A stretch of 64,000 bases of DNA, taken from Agelaius tricolor (taxonomy: Eukaryota; Chordata; Aves; Passeriformes; Icteridae). The stretch covers positions 4,142,001-4,206,000 of the forward strand of contig JALJCS010000007.1 of NCBI GenBank assembly GCA_023055355.1, in the 5' to 3' direction. The translations under genes and the position numbers were made by a program. The stretch's first letter is position 1, and the number at the start of each line of letters is the position of its first letter. Below the pieces are notes generated by a model, which worked only from the letters and a program-made list of their open reading frames with translations, made no database searches and was not told where the DNA came from. Below, piece after piece: positions 13,801 to 27,928 of the stretch.

Positions 13801-14106
13801 TGAGGGGGCATATCTGTAACTCACTGCTGATCTGACCTTGCAGGGTCCTGGGCCATCTCAGCACGTGATGTGCAACAAGAAATTGCATTTATCACATCTC
13901 TAGAATATTCAGATTATTTCAGGCCTCAACAGTAGCCATACTATCTCGGATTTATTCATCAACAAGGTCACTTCTTCCCCCAGATCAGCCTAAATGTTTT
14001 GCTTTGGCTCCAGAATTGTGGCCTTTAAATTTGAGCTGACATTTACCACACCCCTTGTTGCATTTGAATGATTCAGGGCCAAAATAATCTTATGGTAAAT
14101 TCACTG

Positions 14107-14123
14107 TTTTTTTTTTTTTTTTT
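14107..14123. repeat. Homopolymer T17
   Basis: Seventeen consecutive T. No adjoining retrocopy recognised. Confidence 0.97.
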
Positions 14124-16359
14124 GTGGATTCTGTGGTGATGAACTTCAGTCCAGCCTCCTATTTTTAATACAATATGAACCTGAAGAACAAGTGAATAGC
14201 AAGCAACCACTAAGAACAAATTGTATATCAAACATCCTACCTGTATTTAATGACTTCTTGCCCTGTATTTTTAAATGACACTGTATTTACATCCACAAAT
14301 GCAATGTAGTGCCAATAAATATTTCTCTGCTGACATTCAATGCAGGATTCTCTCCAAAGCCACACATCACATTTTTTGTCAACCCAGCAGCCTGTCTGGC
14401 TATGAGTTAATACATCTGTTTCTGTTTGCATTTATAACCTTAGAAGATTCTAACTTGGGCTTGCTTATTCTGCATGCATCCCTTGGATTTTTTTTTTTTT
14501 TTAATTTTCACTTATTATCATCTAGAGTATCTATTAGCTATTGGTATTTAATACATGCATATTAAAAATGAACAGTAACTCCAATAATGCATGTTTTTCT
14601 TCTTTTATTTTTGTTCAACAACTCTGTGTTTCCTTATCCCACTTCATTCTGTTGTTACTTCTGCTGCTGCCATCATCAGCTACATCAAGCAGTTGAAGCT
14701 ACATCAAACATTTCAACTTGAGTTGAGAAAAGATCTTGGCTTAGAGCAAACTGAGCTTCAAATCCCCCTCACACCTCACAGAGGACACATGGGAAGGAGA
14801 AAAGCAAAAGGACATAAATGCCCAGTTTTTTAGCTCATTAAGATATGTTTAGAAATTCTGGACAGGTAACAAATGAAGGCAGGAGTGCAGATGTTGGCTG
14901 TGACCATGAGGAAGGACAGTCACTCCCACAGCTGTGGGTACTTTCAGCACCTGCACAGAGCAGCTCAAAGCTACAGCCAACAGCAAATACCTTTGTCAGT
15001 TCAGAACCCTTCCCCAAATTTCACTGATTTTCACACCTTTCATCTAATGATCAATATGAAATAATTCCTGGTTTTATTCTTATTTATAATTATCAAAGGA
15101 TAATTCTTCAATCCCACACATGTTGGATGTAGGCTGCTTGAGAAGTCTAGCAAAATAAACAATGGTTGTGAATCACAGCTCCTTGAAGATTATTCCTTTT
15201 TGCTTTAAAAAGAAAAGATGAAAAAATAAAAAAAAAAAAAAAGAGGAAACACCAATAATTTGTAAATGCCAATATTTCACATTGATTTACCACCTGCTGT
15301 TATTCCAATAGCATCTCCTCCTCTAGGAGAGACATGCCATAAAATGCTTAAAGGTTATTCTTTTTTTAACCCAGAAAGGCTGCTTCCCAAACCTCCTTGA
15401 ATGCAATTTTCCAGCAAGCTTTCCAACACCATTCCCCAGGCCTGACTGGAGGCCAGTGAAGCCAATAAACAGCCACTGTTTCTAATGACCAGAGATCCCT
15501 CTGCCAGAGAGGACTTTACTGCACAAGCAAATACCCAGATAGGGAGAATTAAAAAGCAATCATCTCCTGCTGAGACTAGAACAGATTCCAAATTGCAGCC
15601 GAGGCTTTTTGGGGGACTTTTTTTGGTGGATACATGCAGGCTTTGCAGATGAAATGCCAAAACCAGAGAATCTGATTGCAGTGACCTTATTATTGCTCTA
15701 AAGATCCTTCCTTGGACAGCAAATGTGATGAGCTGCTAAATAATTGATTATTTCAAGAACTTAATGCTGAGTGCTTTTCACGCATCAGTACAATATATTA
15801 TTTTATAGGTGTTGGTGTGTCAGCAAAACCCTGAACCACTCACCTACACCTCTGGCTGAGTAGAAAATAAAAAGAAGTGGGAGTCAGAGGCAATTCCCTT
15901 GAAAGATGAAAAGCATGGATTGCCATCAGCCTCTTCAAAGCTGAAATGCAGTAAAGTTTTGCTTCACCTCTTTGCACCTAAATGCAAAGTCCTGGTATTG
16001 CTATTGGTGCTCAGGAGATGTTATTTGTTTATGGCAATAAAGCAGCAAATTGTCATATGCTTGGAGGATTTAATGGAAATTTTCCCAACAGGTAGAAATC
16101 TTTACTGCACCCACACATAGTGTGTTGCTGTGTGGCAACAGATTTTGCTCCTGGACATGGAACAAATATAATGCAACTTCGATATTTTTTCCTCTCAGAT
16201 GACCTTGTAGCTTGCCAGATCAATAAAAGTTAAGAGAGGTTCCCAAAGCATTAGTAAAGAGGGCAGAAACAGACCTGTATAACCAGAGAATACACAGACA
16301 CCAGAGCTCTGTGTTTTTGGAGGTGTGCTAAGACCATTTCTTTGGGGGTTGTTGTTTTT

Positions 16360-16555
16360 TTCATGAGAATGGTAAAATACTGGAAGAGAGGCCCAGAGAA
16401 GTTGTGGGACCTCTTGTCCTCAGAGGTGCTCCAGATTTGACCAGTCATGGCCCTGAGAAACCTGATCTAAATTAGATCTTTTCTGAACAGAGGGTTGAAT
16501 TGGATTGGCTTCTGGACAAGCCCTTAAATGTAATTTATGATACTGTGAGACATGA
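16360..16555 (+). mobile_element. Old, diverged CR1 LINE 3' fragment
   Basis: The order of 'GAGAATGGTAAAATACTGGAAG', 'GCCCAGAGAAGTTGTGG', 'GAAACCTGATCTAAATTAG' and 'GGGTTGAATTGGATTGG' matches the CR1 3' region on the plus strand, but the copy is diverged and its tail is poor (ends near 'GATACTGTGAG'). It is the only mobile-element scrap I can name between 3.9 and 29.3 kb. Confidence 0.7.
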
Positions 16556-19500
16556 GTAGGAGGGAAATACTTGGCATCTCTAACCTAATTTCCAAACTAA
16601 TAGAGAGATAGAGAGATCTCTATCTAAAATATTACCCATTTAAAAATAAATGCACTTTGTCAGGATGATAAAACCCCTGGTTCAAAGTTCAAAGCTGTTA
16701 TGAATATTAGCATTTCTAACAGGGACATACACATAAAACCATCTTGAATACTTAAACTAAATGGACGAAATTCAAACAAAATCTGAACAGGAAAAGATTG
16801 AATAAATAGGTAATTGACCTGGTTTTCTTTGCCCTAATCTTAGCCATCTTTACTGGTACCAAATCTAAGGAAAATCTTCTCCTCCTCTGCAATAAGCTTC
16901 ATTTTTCCTAAAATGCCATCATATCTGGAAGGCATTTAGGAGCAAGCTTGACATTCTGAAACCATATGCATTCACAAGTGAAAGAGAAACAAATAATAGT
17001 GACAACCAAGCTGTGAATAGCTATTAACATCTCTGGATATTGTGAACTCTCTTCAGACAAGCCTGAACGAGAACACGTTTGGTGTTTCTGTTATTTAGCT
17101 GCTCTCAGTTTTCCACAATTCTGGCACTGTTACACCCCTGTGATATCACTTGACTCTGAATAAACTGAATTTGCTGTAATTTGCACCTATAGCAAAAATC
17201 ACTGCTTTTGGCTCCAATGATTAAAGTGCATCATTAAAAAAAACCCCAAAAAACCAGAGCTGAACAGGATGCATGAAGATATCCATTTCTAGTCTAATAA
17301 AAATATCTTAGATATCCAGGTGCAAACACAACCTTGGTGCAAATTAATTATCAGTGTTTTACACAACATTGTAAATCAGATTCCTATCAGATTTACCGAT
17401 AGGAACCATTTCCTTTTTTTTTAATCTCCTTCCTGCCTGGTTTCTTTAACTCTCCTTTACTTGACATCCTTATTTATTTAATATGACTGGATGGCCTAAA
17501 ATGATTGTTGCTCTGAAACAAAAGACAATTAGGACAGCAAGACATCAGCAACAAGAGCTGCAAGAATGCAGGAACAAAGAAACTAAAATGGAAGAACATA
17601 AGGTTTGGTTCAACTCACCTTTCTTTCCCTCTCTGATTCATGTCTCTCTTATTTCTGTGAGATAATACATTCCTCTCACATACTCTCTTGAAAAGCTTTG
17701 AAGTAGTAGGAAACTCCAAGACAGAATATTTGTGTATATGCAACAACAAAGCAAGAAAATATCCTGAAATGGTTTGTTGTTTGGGGTTTTCTTAAGTCTT
17801 TCTGTGTGCTGTGCATGCGTCTTTACCAAGATGCCAACAAATATGTAGCAGAAGTGCCACAAGGAAACAATAAATATGGTCTTAGGTTGTTGAAAGAGCA
17901 ATAATTTCTCTGCAAATATGAAAACTCACTGAGAAATTAATAATATTTTGCAATGTAATTACATCTGGGTTAATATTTACAATTATACTTTTGTCAATGA
18001 AAATAAATTTTTGCTACTCTGTACTCCAACCAAACAGAGATATCTGTGGTCAACAGGAATTGGTAACAAACTAATTCCAGCACTCAAAATATCCTGGGTG
18101 TTCTGTAACCCTGGGGCAAGCAGAGCAATTCCTGTGGCTGCTCCTCCATGGGTATCAGCAGGCAAGATGGAAACCCCAGAGCTCTGATATTCACTGATAT
18201 TCCTCCCTGCTCCCAGTCCAGAGAGGTGGGAAAGGAAAAAAAAAAACCCAGCCTGGATGAAGAGGTCTGGGGAACAGAAGGTCTCACAGCAGGTGGATCA
18301 TGGAAAGGGCACCAGCAAAATAAAAAGGACAAAATGCAGCAAAATCAGAAAACAAACAGGGATGGGAAATAACTTGTTAAGAAAGCTCTTTGAACTTGAA
18401 TATACCTTCAGCTTCTTCTCTGAAATGATAGGTACACAGAATTTTCCTAAAACCCAGATGCTGCTGAAGCCAAATAAAGAAAAATATCCTTTTCCTGCCC
18501 CTCTTTCCTCCAAGGACAATGCTACATGTTCAAAACCCAACTGAGAATTCATGGGGGACCTAAAGAGGTGCATATAAAAATATATTGTTTAAGCTTTTTT
18601 TCTACATAGGAAAATGGACATAAAATCTTATATTTGTGATTTATTTGAATTATAAAATAATCAAGCAACCAGAAGTTGGACAATGCCAGACAAAATAGGT
18701 GGTGAGAATTTGCTGTTACTTTTTTTTCCATTTCCAAGTTCTAACAAGTAAGGATCTAATAGTAATATTTTTATATTTCTCTCCACCACATCCTATTTTC
18801 TGTTATTTGTAGCTGGGAGAAGCCAGTCTCTGCCTGCTTGGAATGTGTGCCTCATTTAAATGCAGAATAAAGGAGATGTTCATGTTTTCTTTCTTGCATG
18901 TTAATTGCATTGATTGATATGACACTGGTCTTCATGCTTTGTACTTTCTTTTATTACCTCCTATAAGCAGTGGAATTCCATTTAAAAAGCCCTGAGATAA
19001 GGCCATGGTAACATTGTAGAGAACAAAAAACCTGCAAATAATACCCTGGCTCTGGGCAAAAGGTGGTGGGAGGTTTTTATTTCTTGTTCAGTGTAGTCCA
19101 GACATTGCTGATAGTAATGAATATTCTGCTATATTTCATCTTTAGTCAATGTGAAATATAAAATAGTTTGACTCATCTTTATGCAGAAATCTTGGTTATT
19201 AGATAAAGCCAATATCCTTGTTACAATTAAGAATACTTTTAGGCATTATCAGTAAGAAAAAATAATCATCAACATTTGAAAAGTAAGATTTTTTGTCTCA
19301 GAGAGAAATCCCATTTCCATCTTATTTTATATATGAACTTATGTACATAATGCATATTCTTAGAATGCTTTTATTTAATGGGTTCACTGAAAACTCAGTT
19401 GTTTCTGGCAAAGATTCAGAAAATCAGAAATTTATATACATATTTATCTGAGATTACATGCAACATTTTGCTGTTGGAGAAGGTTCCTTAAGGCATTTAA

Positions 19501-21200
19501 AAGACTTTTTTATTCCTCTCCTCCCATATTCTTAATTTAAATTTAAATGCAGGTATCAACACTGGTGATGTAAACTGTTTCTGTCCCTGATTTCATAGGA
19601 ACACTTTAAGCACCTGTGGGAAAACGTGATCCCAATTAAAAGCTGGATGAAAGCTGGCCCTAGAATCTGACATTAGATAATTTTTTAGCTCCCACACCCC
19701 TGAGAAGCTCCATTGCAGGACTGTGGCTCTGAAAGTCAATGGTCCAAAGCCTGTTCACCCCAATGGGAGACTTTTCAGGGACTCCACTGCTGGTTTGGGC
19801 TCAAAAAGCTTTATTTAAAGGTGTTTCATGACAGAATGTCACTCTAGTGACAGCATTATCCTAAATTCTGCTGTTCCTCAAAGCAGCAATGCAACACACA
19901 TTTAAACACCTGAGCTGACAATAACTGCTGCAAATTTAAATTCCAGAATATTGGGGTTGTCCCACCTGGGAAATGCTGATTATTATTCTCATCTCCAAAG
20001 AAAATTTCTATGTATAAAATGGGAAAACAGTTATTTTCACACTGATTATTGAGTCATGGTAATTACATTTCACGTGGGAAATATTTTATGTCTAATTCAG
20101 GTTGTGAACAATTATGTGCACCACGCCAGTTATTAGGATGTACATCAGTTGGGATGGGCTCCTGATGCATCACACACTTCCTACAGACATATTTAAACTA
20201 AAGAAAAAGAAATCTAACAAAAAAAATCCCACTTCTTCTGATAAACAAAATACTGAATTTTCAAATAATGAGAAATTATTACATTTCATCATCAGTTAAT
20301 TTTGTACAGAGGCTAAAAGCTGTCAACACTCTTCAAAAAACATGGAAAATAAGTTCCAGATTCTGAAGTATGTCATTTTAATGTTCCAATAAAAGTGAAA
20401 CATTTTAGCATTCCCAACGCATTTTTGGAGGAAAATGATGCTAAACTCTTGTTTTCTGTCTGTTTAAAAAATATGGTGGCTGAGGTTTGGATCATCTTTT
20501 TCACCAACAGAACAATTCCTTGAAGATTTGCCCTTTCCAGGGGTAATGAATTATTATTCTAGCAGGGCCCACATGTTGCCCCATGGGGAGTGAAAGTTGA
20601 GACCTGAATGTCATTATATTATTATTGTTATTATTATTATTATTATTGATATTTCTTATTAATATTAATATTGATATTTCCTGTGCATAGTTTTCTAATC
20701 CAGCTGTACCTGCTGCAATGCAAAAAGCTGACCAAAATAAATATTTTCTGTCTTCTAAGAAATGTGGATGTCAAACTAACCTGACCTGTGGGGAAACATC
20801 CAGGCTGAGTAAGGCTGTGCTGAGCTGGGGAACTGTGTCCTGATCAACTGCTTTGGAAAACAAGAAAAAAAATCTGGGAAAAAGTAGTAGAATGCAACTG
20901 AAAGTTATTTCAGGGGAACTAGGCTCAAAAGTCAAACCTGCACACAGAGAATTGGAGTGGGGGGGAATCCTGGGATTTGCTGACATGCCATATCCATGAT
21001 TTAGTCCCACAGCAAGGGCCATAATCATTCCTCGAGGCTGTGGCAGCGCATGCTGGGCAGCTGAGAAATGCAAAAAAAAATGAGAGGAAGCTCATCTTTA
21101 GATTGCCTTCCCTTGGGCCAGTTTGCCAGGCTGGGTTAGATCACTCTCTGGTGACAGATGGCTGCAAGCCCGGCAGGGCCAAGAACCCCAGCCAGAAGTT
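16556..21200. other. Unique AT-rich stretch, no gene seen
   Basis: No recognised mobile element. A short palindrome-like run of GATAGAGA/TCTCTATC lies at 16605-16626. An (ATT)n tract lies at 20613-20648. Reading frames are short and unremarkable. Confidence 0.55.
20613..20648. repeat. (ATT)n trinucleotide repeat
   Basis: ATT units interrupted by one 'GTT', followed by a related AATATTAATATT stretch up to about 20672. Confidence 0.92.
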
Positions 21201-21280
21201 CACGGAAGTCCACGGGAGCGTTCGCGGCGCATCGCGTGCGCGGGGCCGGGCAGCCGCAGTCTGGAGGGACACCCGGGGCA
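21201..21280. promoter_or_regulatory. Small, very CpG-dense island
   Basis: I count 13 CpG in 80 bp, clustered in 'CGTTCGCGGCGCATCGCGTG' and the GC-rich stretch after it. The surrounding kilobases are AT-rich and almost CpG-free. In vertebrates, CpG dinucleotides survive where DNA is unmethylated in the germline (promoters, some enhancers) or where sequence has arrived recently. No TATA box or clear splice donor fixes a direction. A 110-codon ATG frame begins about 300 bp downstream on the plus strand. A promoter role is inference. Confidence 0.4.
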
Positions 21281-23096
21281 AGGAGCCTGAAAACTGCTCC
21301 CAGCAGTTCCAGGAACTGAGGAACTGCCTTCCCTGCATGCCAAAATCCAGCCCTAATGGGAGCTCTAAAGGTTTGGAAGAGTTACCGCCGTGAAAGTGGA
21401 AAATGATCGTTTATTTCTGCAGACTATTGATTGCCACCCTGCGATCAAGTCTAGACCTACACACCAGCTGAATCCAAAATATGCCTGGTGTCTTACAGGA
21501 CATGCTCTTTTCATCCTGTGTTCCACGTCCTGTTCAGCTGGGTTTTGGCAGTTTAAAATAAAAATGATTAAAAGTATGACAAATTAATGGTTCGGGGAAG
21601 CAGAAGATTGCCTCGATTTGGGACACACTCATCAAGAAAGAGAAAAGGAAAGATGTCTCCTTGTAGGATTCCTGTTAAAATCCCAGTCACTCCACACTTT
21701 CTGAAGGCTGCAGTAATTTTATTGCTGCTGCTTCTAGAAATTTTGATCCAGTGGCAGTTCTTATCACCTGACATTGGCACAGCTACATCTGCTAATGGTG
21801 CCTTTGAAGACAGCAGTGACAGGCAAGTAGGAAACACCTACAGCAATCATTTGGATCAACTGTTTCCCAAGAGTCTCTTGCAAATATATATCAACTATTC
21901 TGTACAAGCCAATAAGTAGATGGTGTTGAGAGGAATTGCCTTAAAACCTTTCAGGAAATAAAAGACATAATTTTGTTATTTGAAAAGATATAAGGTAGCT
22001 CAACAGAATATGCAGGGAAAAACTAATAAAAGGAACCCTCAGTGCAACATTGACATAATTATAATTTGCTTTTTAATACTGTACAGTCATATAAACACAG
22101 CATGTTTTCAGCTAAGTATAGAAGTTTGTTGAGAATAAAAGTACATCTGATTTCCTAATAAATTAGAAGAATAAGGAACTCCTCTAGGAAAAAAAAAATC
22201 AACAGAAAAAAGACCTTGCAGTCACTTAGATGTCAAATACCATTAAATACAACTTTGTCTGTTGCTAGAGAAGATAAAAGCTGTATTTAAAAGCCTTGCC
22301 AAAAATGTCCTTTTCAGTACTAATTAGCATCAATGGTCAAAGCCGCTAGAGCAAAAGAAGAACAGAGGAAGGGAGGACAAGAGAAATAAGTACCATCACT
22401 GACACTAACAGGATTTTTTTAAGCTTTGTCTCATGATACATTAAAGGATATTTTTCTTTTAATATAATGTCCTAAGCTTACAAGTGCTACGAGCAGATGC
22501 CCTTCTCAATCTGCGTTAAAATCAAGTCTAAAGGCACACAAAGAAGAGCCACAGCAGAAAGTGCCTCTTCCCACTGTTTACCCAGATGAGAAATTAGCAG
22601 TTCTACAGCGTAAAATGAAGCTGAGACCTCCTTGTCATGTTTGAGAGCTCTTCTGGTTCCTACTTCAGGAATTTTCAGCCCATTATCTGGATCAACAGGA
22701 AAAAAACTGAAGCACAGTTTAAGAGAGTGAGTCCACCTGACTGTGTGGATTTTGTCTTAATGCTTTTTACAGTCATGTGAGTTTTATAGTCTCAAAATGG
22801 GCAATTTTACTGATGCAGAAATAATATGAATCAGGAATTGCAACAGGTTTGCCTTTTCCAGCTTTGGCTGTGCAAAACAGTCCCATGTTGACAATGAAAG
22901 CATCAGAGGTCAAGAAATGCAGGAGTTTCCCATGTATCAGAGTGGAAAATAAGTCATCAGGTCTGTTCTTCCACAATGCCAAAACAGATTGGTCTTATCT
23001 TTTCAAAATTCTGGGGGCCAGGTTGTGCATTTGTCTTCCTTTTCCCTGCTACCTCCAACAACCTGGCACAGCTTAAAAAATAAACTTAACAAAACC

Positions 23097-23112
23097 AAAA
23101 AAAAAAAAAAAA
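23097..23112. repeat. Homopolymer A16 in an A/C-rich patch
   Basis: Sixteen A followed by AAC/AACC-rich sequence to about 23150. No retrocopied body recognised upstream. Confidence 0.95.
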
Positions 23113-26100
23113 CAACCCGAAACATCCCAACCAAACAAACCAAAAGAACCTCCAACCTTCTGAGTCTTTTCACTTCCAGGATCACCTCAATTTCATTCAT
23201 TTCTACAGTTTAATTTCTTTCAAAAACACAGCCCCTGCTCGTTTCCCATCCACACAGAGTTAAGTCTGGAGCAACTGTGGGAGTGCTGCAGTTCCATGGG
23301 TATAATCAGACACGAGAATTCCTACTGCCAGCTCAAAATATGGGTCAGAGCCTAAAAACTGATTAGCCCCTTGAGCTTTTCATGTCTCTTCTTGTCATGA
23401 GTGGCATGACAGGGGGAAGGAGAATAAACAACCCTCCCCCTCACACTCAGCACACAGCCAGCCTGGGGCACTGAACCCTGGATGCACAGGCTGGGAACAG
23501 CATTGCCATAATAGATACACCAGCTTCCCAAATCCAGCCTGTCATTCTGCTTCAATCCTTCTCATGAGGGGATCTTCTTTCACATTCCTCTCACTCTGAC
23601 CATGCCCCAAATTCTGTGAATCAGTGCTAAATGCTTGAACCAAACTCTCCTAAGTTGGAAGCTTCAGCATCCTGCCAATATTTGATTTGTTACTGGGAAA
23701 ATCATCACAAGTACAAGCCTACAAGTAGTGGACCTCAGACTTGGGCATCTTTTTGTTATGGAGATGATCATTATGGACTGTTCACCTCATACTGAAGAGA
23801 TGGACATGGTTTGGCTCCCTATCAGTCTTGTATGAGAATCAAGGAGTTAAGGAGGAGTTGTTCGACTATTGAGTCATTCCGTGTTTAGGATTTCAACTGC
23901 AGGGATGTTCATGCAAAGAAAAGAAAGGTTTTCTTTGTATTCTGAAAAAAAGTGCTCCAAAGGCCAAAGGGACTTGTTTTTAGGAAAGTATCTTCAGTGT
24001 ATGAAGTGCAATGAAGCCAATCTCTTTCCAAGTCATGAAAACTAGACGTGACCAACATCAGCATTTCCACAGCAAACAGGCACAGTGAGGCACAGCATAT
24101 GAACAGCATATGAATTTTTAGGATGCATTATGTTTCTGAAGAGAAGGTTTAATTGCACAGACTCACACTTACTACATATGCTAATTAAATCTTGCACTCA
24201 ACACCAGACACAAAAATCAAAATGCTGAGAAAAAAAAATAAAAATAGGGTTGTTTTGTTAAGACAGAAAATAAGACTTTTACCTCAAAATAGAAAATTGC
24301 CACTTGAATGAAAGTTTATGGTATTCTTTTTTTCCTTTATTTTAAGTCATTGTTCTCTGCAACTGCCATGACAGGAAATTATATTATTGCTTGATGGTCA
24401 TTTTCTCCTAATTATCAATGCTGTTCCATTGGACACCTCCACCTTGTCCCAGGAGGCACAGACACAAGGAATTCAAATTTCTGCTCAGCAAAGTGAATGC
24501 CCCATCGACATCTCCATGGAAATCAGGCTCCTCTATCGGAAGCAGAGCCCCAAATTGCTGCAGGTTAGTTTGTATAAGCAATTCCAACCCACGTGGGATG
24601 AAGAGAAGATGAAAGCCAGCAGAGAATCCCCAGTTCTTCCTGTGTAAATGGGTTTTGCTTCACATCTAAGATTCGCTAGGAAGGGCTGGACGCAACACAA
24701 GAGGAGGAATCAGGAAGGCAACACGAGATTTTCCTTTCCAGCGTGTCTCATGCAGCCTCAGAAATGCTTTCTGACAGCTCCTCATGTGTTGAAGAGGAAT
24801 TCTTCGATGTGCAATCAGCAAGGGGATCTCTGTAGATGCAGGTTGGCATATGGTATCTCAAATTTCTCAGTGACAAGTGGCATGTTATCAGAGCAACAGA
24901 GTAGCAGGGAAAAAGACGTTTTGCTAATCACTCCCTGTTGCCCACACCCTCAGGCAGAATCATATTGCTTTATGCAGATGAGCTCATAACAGTTTCTTCA
25001 ATTTAGCTTTTATATAAAAAAGTGCCAGCTCCTAACGCTGTGTCAACAGGCACCCGAGGGCCTTCCACTTTACATTGCAAGTGTATTACTATTTAAAGAT
25101 GAGCTTTTAGCTTAACATCATTGCCTGCCTTCAGAGTTTAATTACCACCCTCCCCATGAGGCCCAGTGAACCATCCACTCCTCCCACGGGAGTTCTGCCT
25201 GGCAATGATCTTTAACTAAATAAGTAAATGCCAAATAAGCACTTCTGCAAGATTCAGTGGCTTGTTCCCTGCCCAGCTCTGATGCTGCAGGAGCCAGGCT
25301 CAGGTTTGGATCGCTCTGGCAGCGAGCCATGTTGAATTTAGAGGTCTCAGTTATAAATCTCACCTTGCTGATATAAACTAAGAAGGGAGATTTTAAAAAA
25401 TTGAATTTATTTTTTCCCTTCTGCTGTGTCTTGTGTTCAATTATCCCACATCATTACCTATAGGCAGACATAAATCATTGAAGCAAGAGACTCTTGTACC
25501 CAGTTGGACCAACTGTGTCTCACAACATTTTATACAACCTGGGTTTCCTGCAATACTCCTCTAAATTATTTTCCCACATTTCTTTTCCACCACCTCTATC
25601 TGCAAGTTTAGAATATTTGTATTATGAAGTAATTAATTCCCTTGAAATAAAGATCCAAAATTTATAATGGGTCAACACAGATGCACTTAATTCTGCAACA
25701 GTTCAAGCTACTGGGCCAGAGAGAGGCTAAAGGCTTAACAGCATCCACAGAAAGAGGAATTTAAACCAACTGTTTTTTTTAAATTATGGAAATAAAAATT
25801 GGCATAACCAGGTGTGGTTTCAGAACTATGGGAGTATTACAAAGCAGCTAGAGTAAAGAGGATCCCAGATCTTAGAACCCAATGCCCAAATAGGAGCAAT
25901 CTGTATTTTAGGAGATATCCACAGCTCTGACTGAGCTGGGAAGGAGCAGAGCAGGGGATCTGTCTTGCCTGACTTCCCTGTCACAGGAAAATCACCCAGT
26001 TTGGGTAGATCCCAGCAGAGCAGCAATCACACCATCAGACATGGGCTCTGCTTTCTGAGGCACTGCTCAGCACACATTGCAAATGATCACAAAATCACAT

Positions 26101-27886
26101 TGTGAATGAGCCTTTTGGAGCTGTCCCTGGCTTCAGAAACAAAATTCAGGCCAGAGTGGCTTTAAAGAACAGTGGCCCTGAAATTAAAATGAAGCTTTCC
26201 TTCATGTAATTATATAAACACAATGGGGTTTTTTTGTAATGTTGCAAGAAATCCATTCTTCCTCTGTGTTTCAGAATATAAAATCTCTAATCATAATGTT
26301 CTGGACGAAGTCAAAGTACTTCTATTTAAACTAGAGAGGGCAAAATACTGTTTTATTTGAGCATCAGATTGGAAAAAAAAATGCAAGCATCAAGTAAAGG
26401 GAGTGCACAACATCAACATCTTCAGAAGAGAGCAGAAAGCTGCAGTTTCTTGCAGGCTCCCTATGAATTATGGATGTGGCAGCAGGCCTCTGGCAACATT
26501 TTGCTATAATGTTAATTTTTCTCATTTTTGATTTTCTGTTATTTGTATTTATAAGGAAAGCTGTCAAGCATCAAAACCCAGGAATGTTCTTAAAATATTT
26601 ACTTGATCGCTGAAGGTGTGAACTGCAGTTGAATAAAACCAGTTCTTCCTCATCTTTAAGCTCTTATTTTTATATTGTTTTCCTCACCAGGGTACCTGAA
26701 TGTTTTACAAACATGACCACTCCTTCCTTTGAAAACACAAACTAAAATGAAAACTAAGCACACATTTCTCCACCTGTGCATGTTGCAGGGTTTGTTTAGC
26801 TACTGTAGCAAAGCCAAGCCAGGTATGTTATTTATCTTCTTTTTTCTTTTTCCTTGAACAGAATCATTCTGAATAATTGAAATGGACATGGCTACTATTT
26901 TCTGTATGCCTTTTAAGCTCTGGATGTGTTTATTTACAGGAATTTTGTCTGAATACTGGCTTTGCTCATTTCTTTAGGATCCTTCACTGGCAGATCTGGG
27001 GAACAGCATCACAACAGGGGCTGTGCTGCCAGAACCCTTCTTTGAACCAGGCTGAAAATACTGACCAATATATCCAGGCACAGGGATACTGGGCTCAGAT
27101 CAGCCATTGCTTCTCTCCTCCATGATATTCAGCTTTGGAATAAAAAATATAATAAAAGCAATTGCCCCAGAGCATGGTGTCACTCGGGGCTTCTCTCTGA
27201 TTCTGTTCCCAAGGTATAAATTTCTGTGGGTTTTATCTCTGGTGATTTATCTATGGCTGAAATAAATAGTTCTTAAAGCTTAAACTCACCTCTTCAAGGG
27301 AGCAGGACCAGACTGAAAGGCTGTAAAAAATGCTGGTAGTGAGGAATAAGTTGATGTTTGTGGAGACAGAAGTGACAGACATCCCTCCTGCCCTGATTCT
27401 GAAGGAAAAGGGGATTTCCCTCACTCTGCACATCTTCAGACCCGGAGCTGAGGAACAGACAGGAGCAGTGCAGCCAGCAGGAATGCCCAAGCAGCAGCAA
27501 GAGACCCTAAACCAGCAAACCTAAAGGCTGCCACCATGGATGCCTGCTCCTGCAGAGCAGCAGGGAAATCTTCCATATTTTCTGGCCTTTAAGCTCGTGT
27601 CAGTGTGGAGAGATGCCAGGAGAGGGCAGGGAGCAGGGAAATCCCCCAGCACAGCTTGTTCAAAATGGTCTTGGCTCTTTATCTGTGCTCTACCCTCTGC
27701 TGACTCCTTCCCTCAGCAGCTCCCTGCCCCTCTCATCCAGGAGCACACAGAGGGCTAATTGTGTTTTACATGTTATTAAATCCTCAAAATTCCTCTTACA
27801 TCAATGTTGCAAGTTGACAGAGAAAAGTTAATTCACATCAAATAGTCCCTTAAATTTTCATGTCCAAGCATTAAAGAGTAGGACCC

Positions 27887-27928
27887 TCAATTAATAATAA
27901 ACAATGACCTTCAATTAATAATAAACAT
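27887..27928. repeat. Two-copy 24-bp tandem duplication
   Basis: The 17-mer TCAATTAATAATAAACA starts at 27887 and again at 27911, so the period is 24. The copies differ only at the edges. It looks like a small slippage or repair duplication. Confidence 0.85.

Larger units (their letters stand above)
9954..16359. other. Long unique AT-rich stretch, no gene seen
   Basis: No CR1 or LTR recognised. It contains a loose cluster of 'AGTGAA(A/T)T' units at 10270-10320, an A-rich tract at 10794-10836, T-rich tracts at 11862-11886, T17 at 14107-14123, T15 at 14488-14502 and an A15 run at 15228-15242. No reading frame has a recognisable domain. Confidence 0.55.

Noticed and set aside
14740..14765. TTCAAATCC-type sequence resembling a tRNA B box
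   Set aside because: No A box at the right distance and no cloverleaf pairing, so not a tRNA gene.
16600..16630. GATAGAGAGATCTCTATC palindrome-like run
   Set aside because: The arms are offset by two bases, leaving only a 10-bp perfect palindrome, which is expected by chance.
21040..21587. Two further frames upstream of the 110-codon ORF that nearly touch it end to start
   Set aside because: Both open at GTG instead of ATG and show no recognisable features; the stop-start overlaps look accidental in a eukaryotic context.
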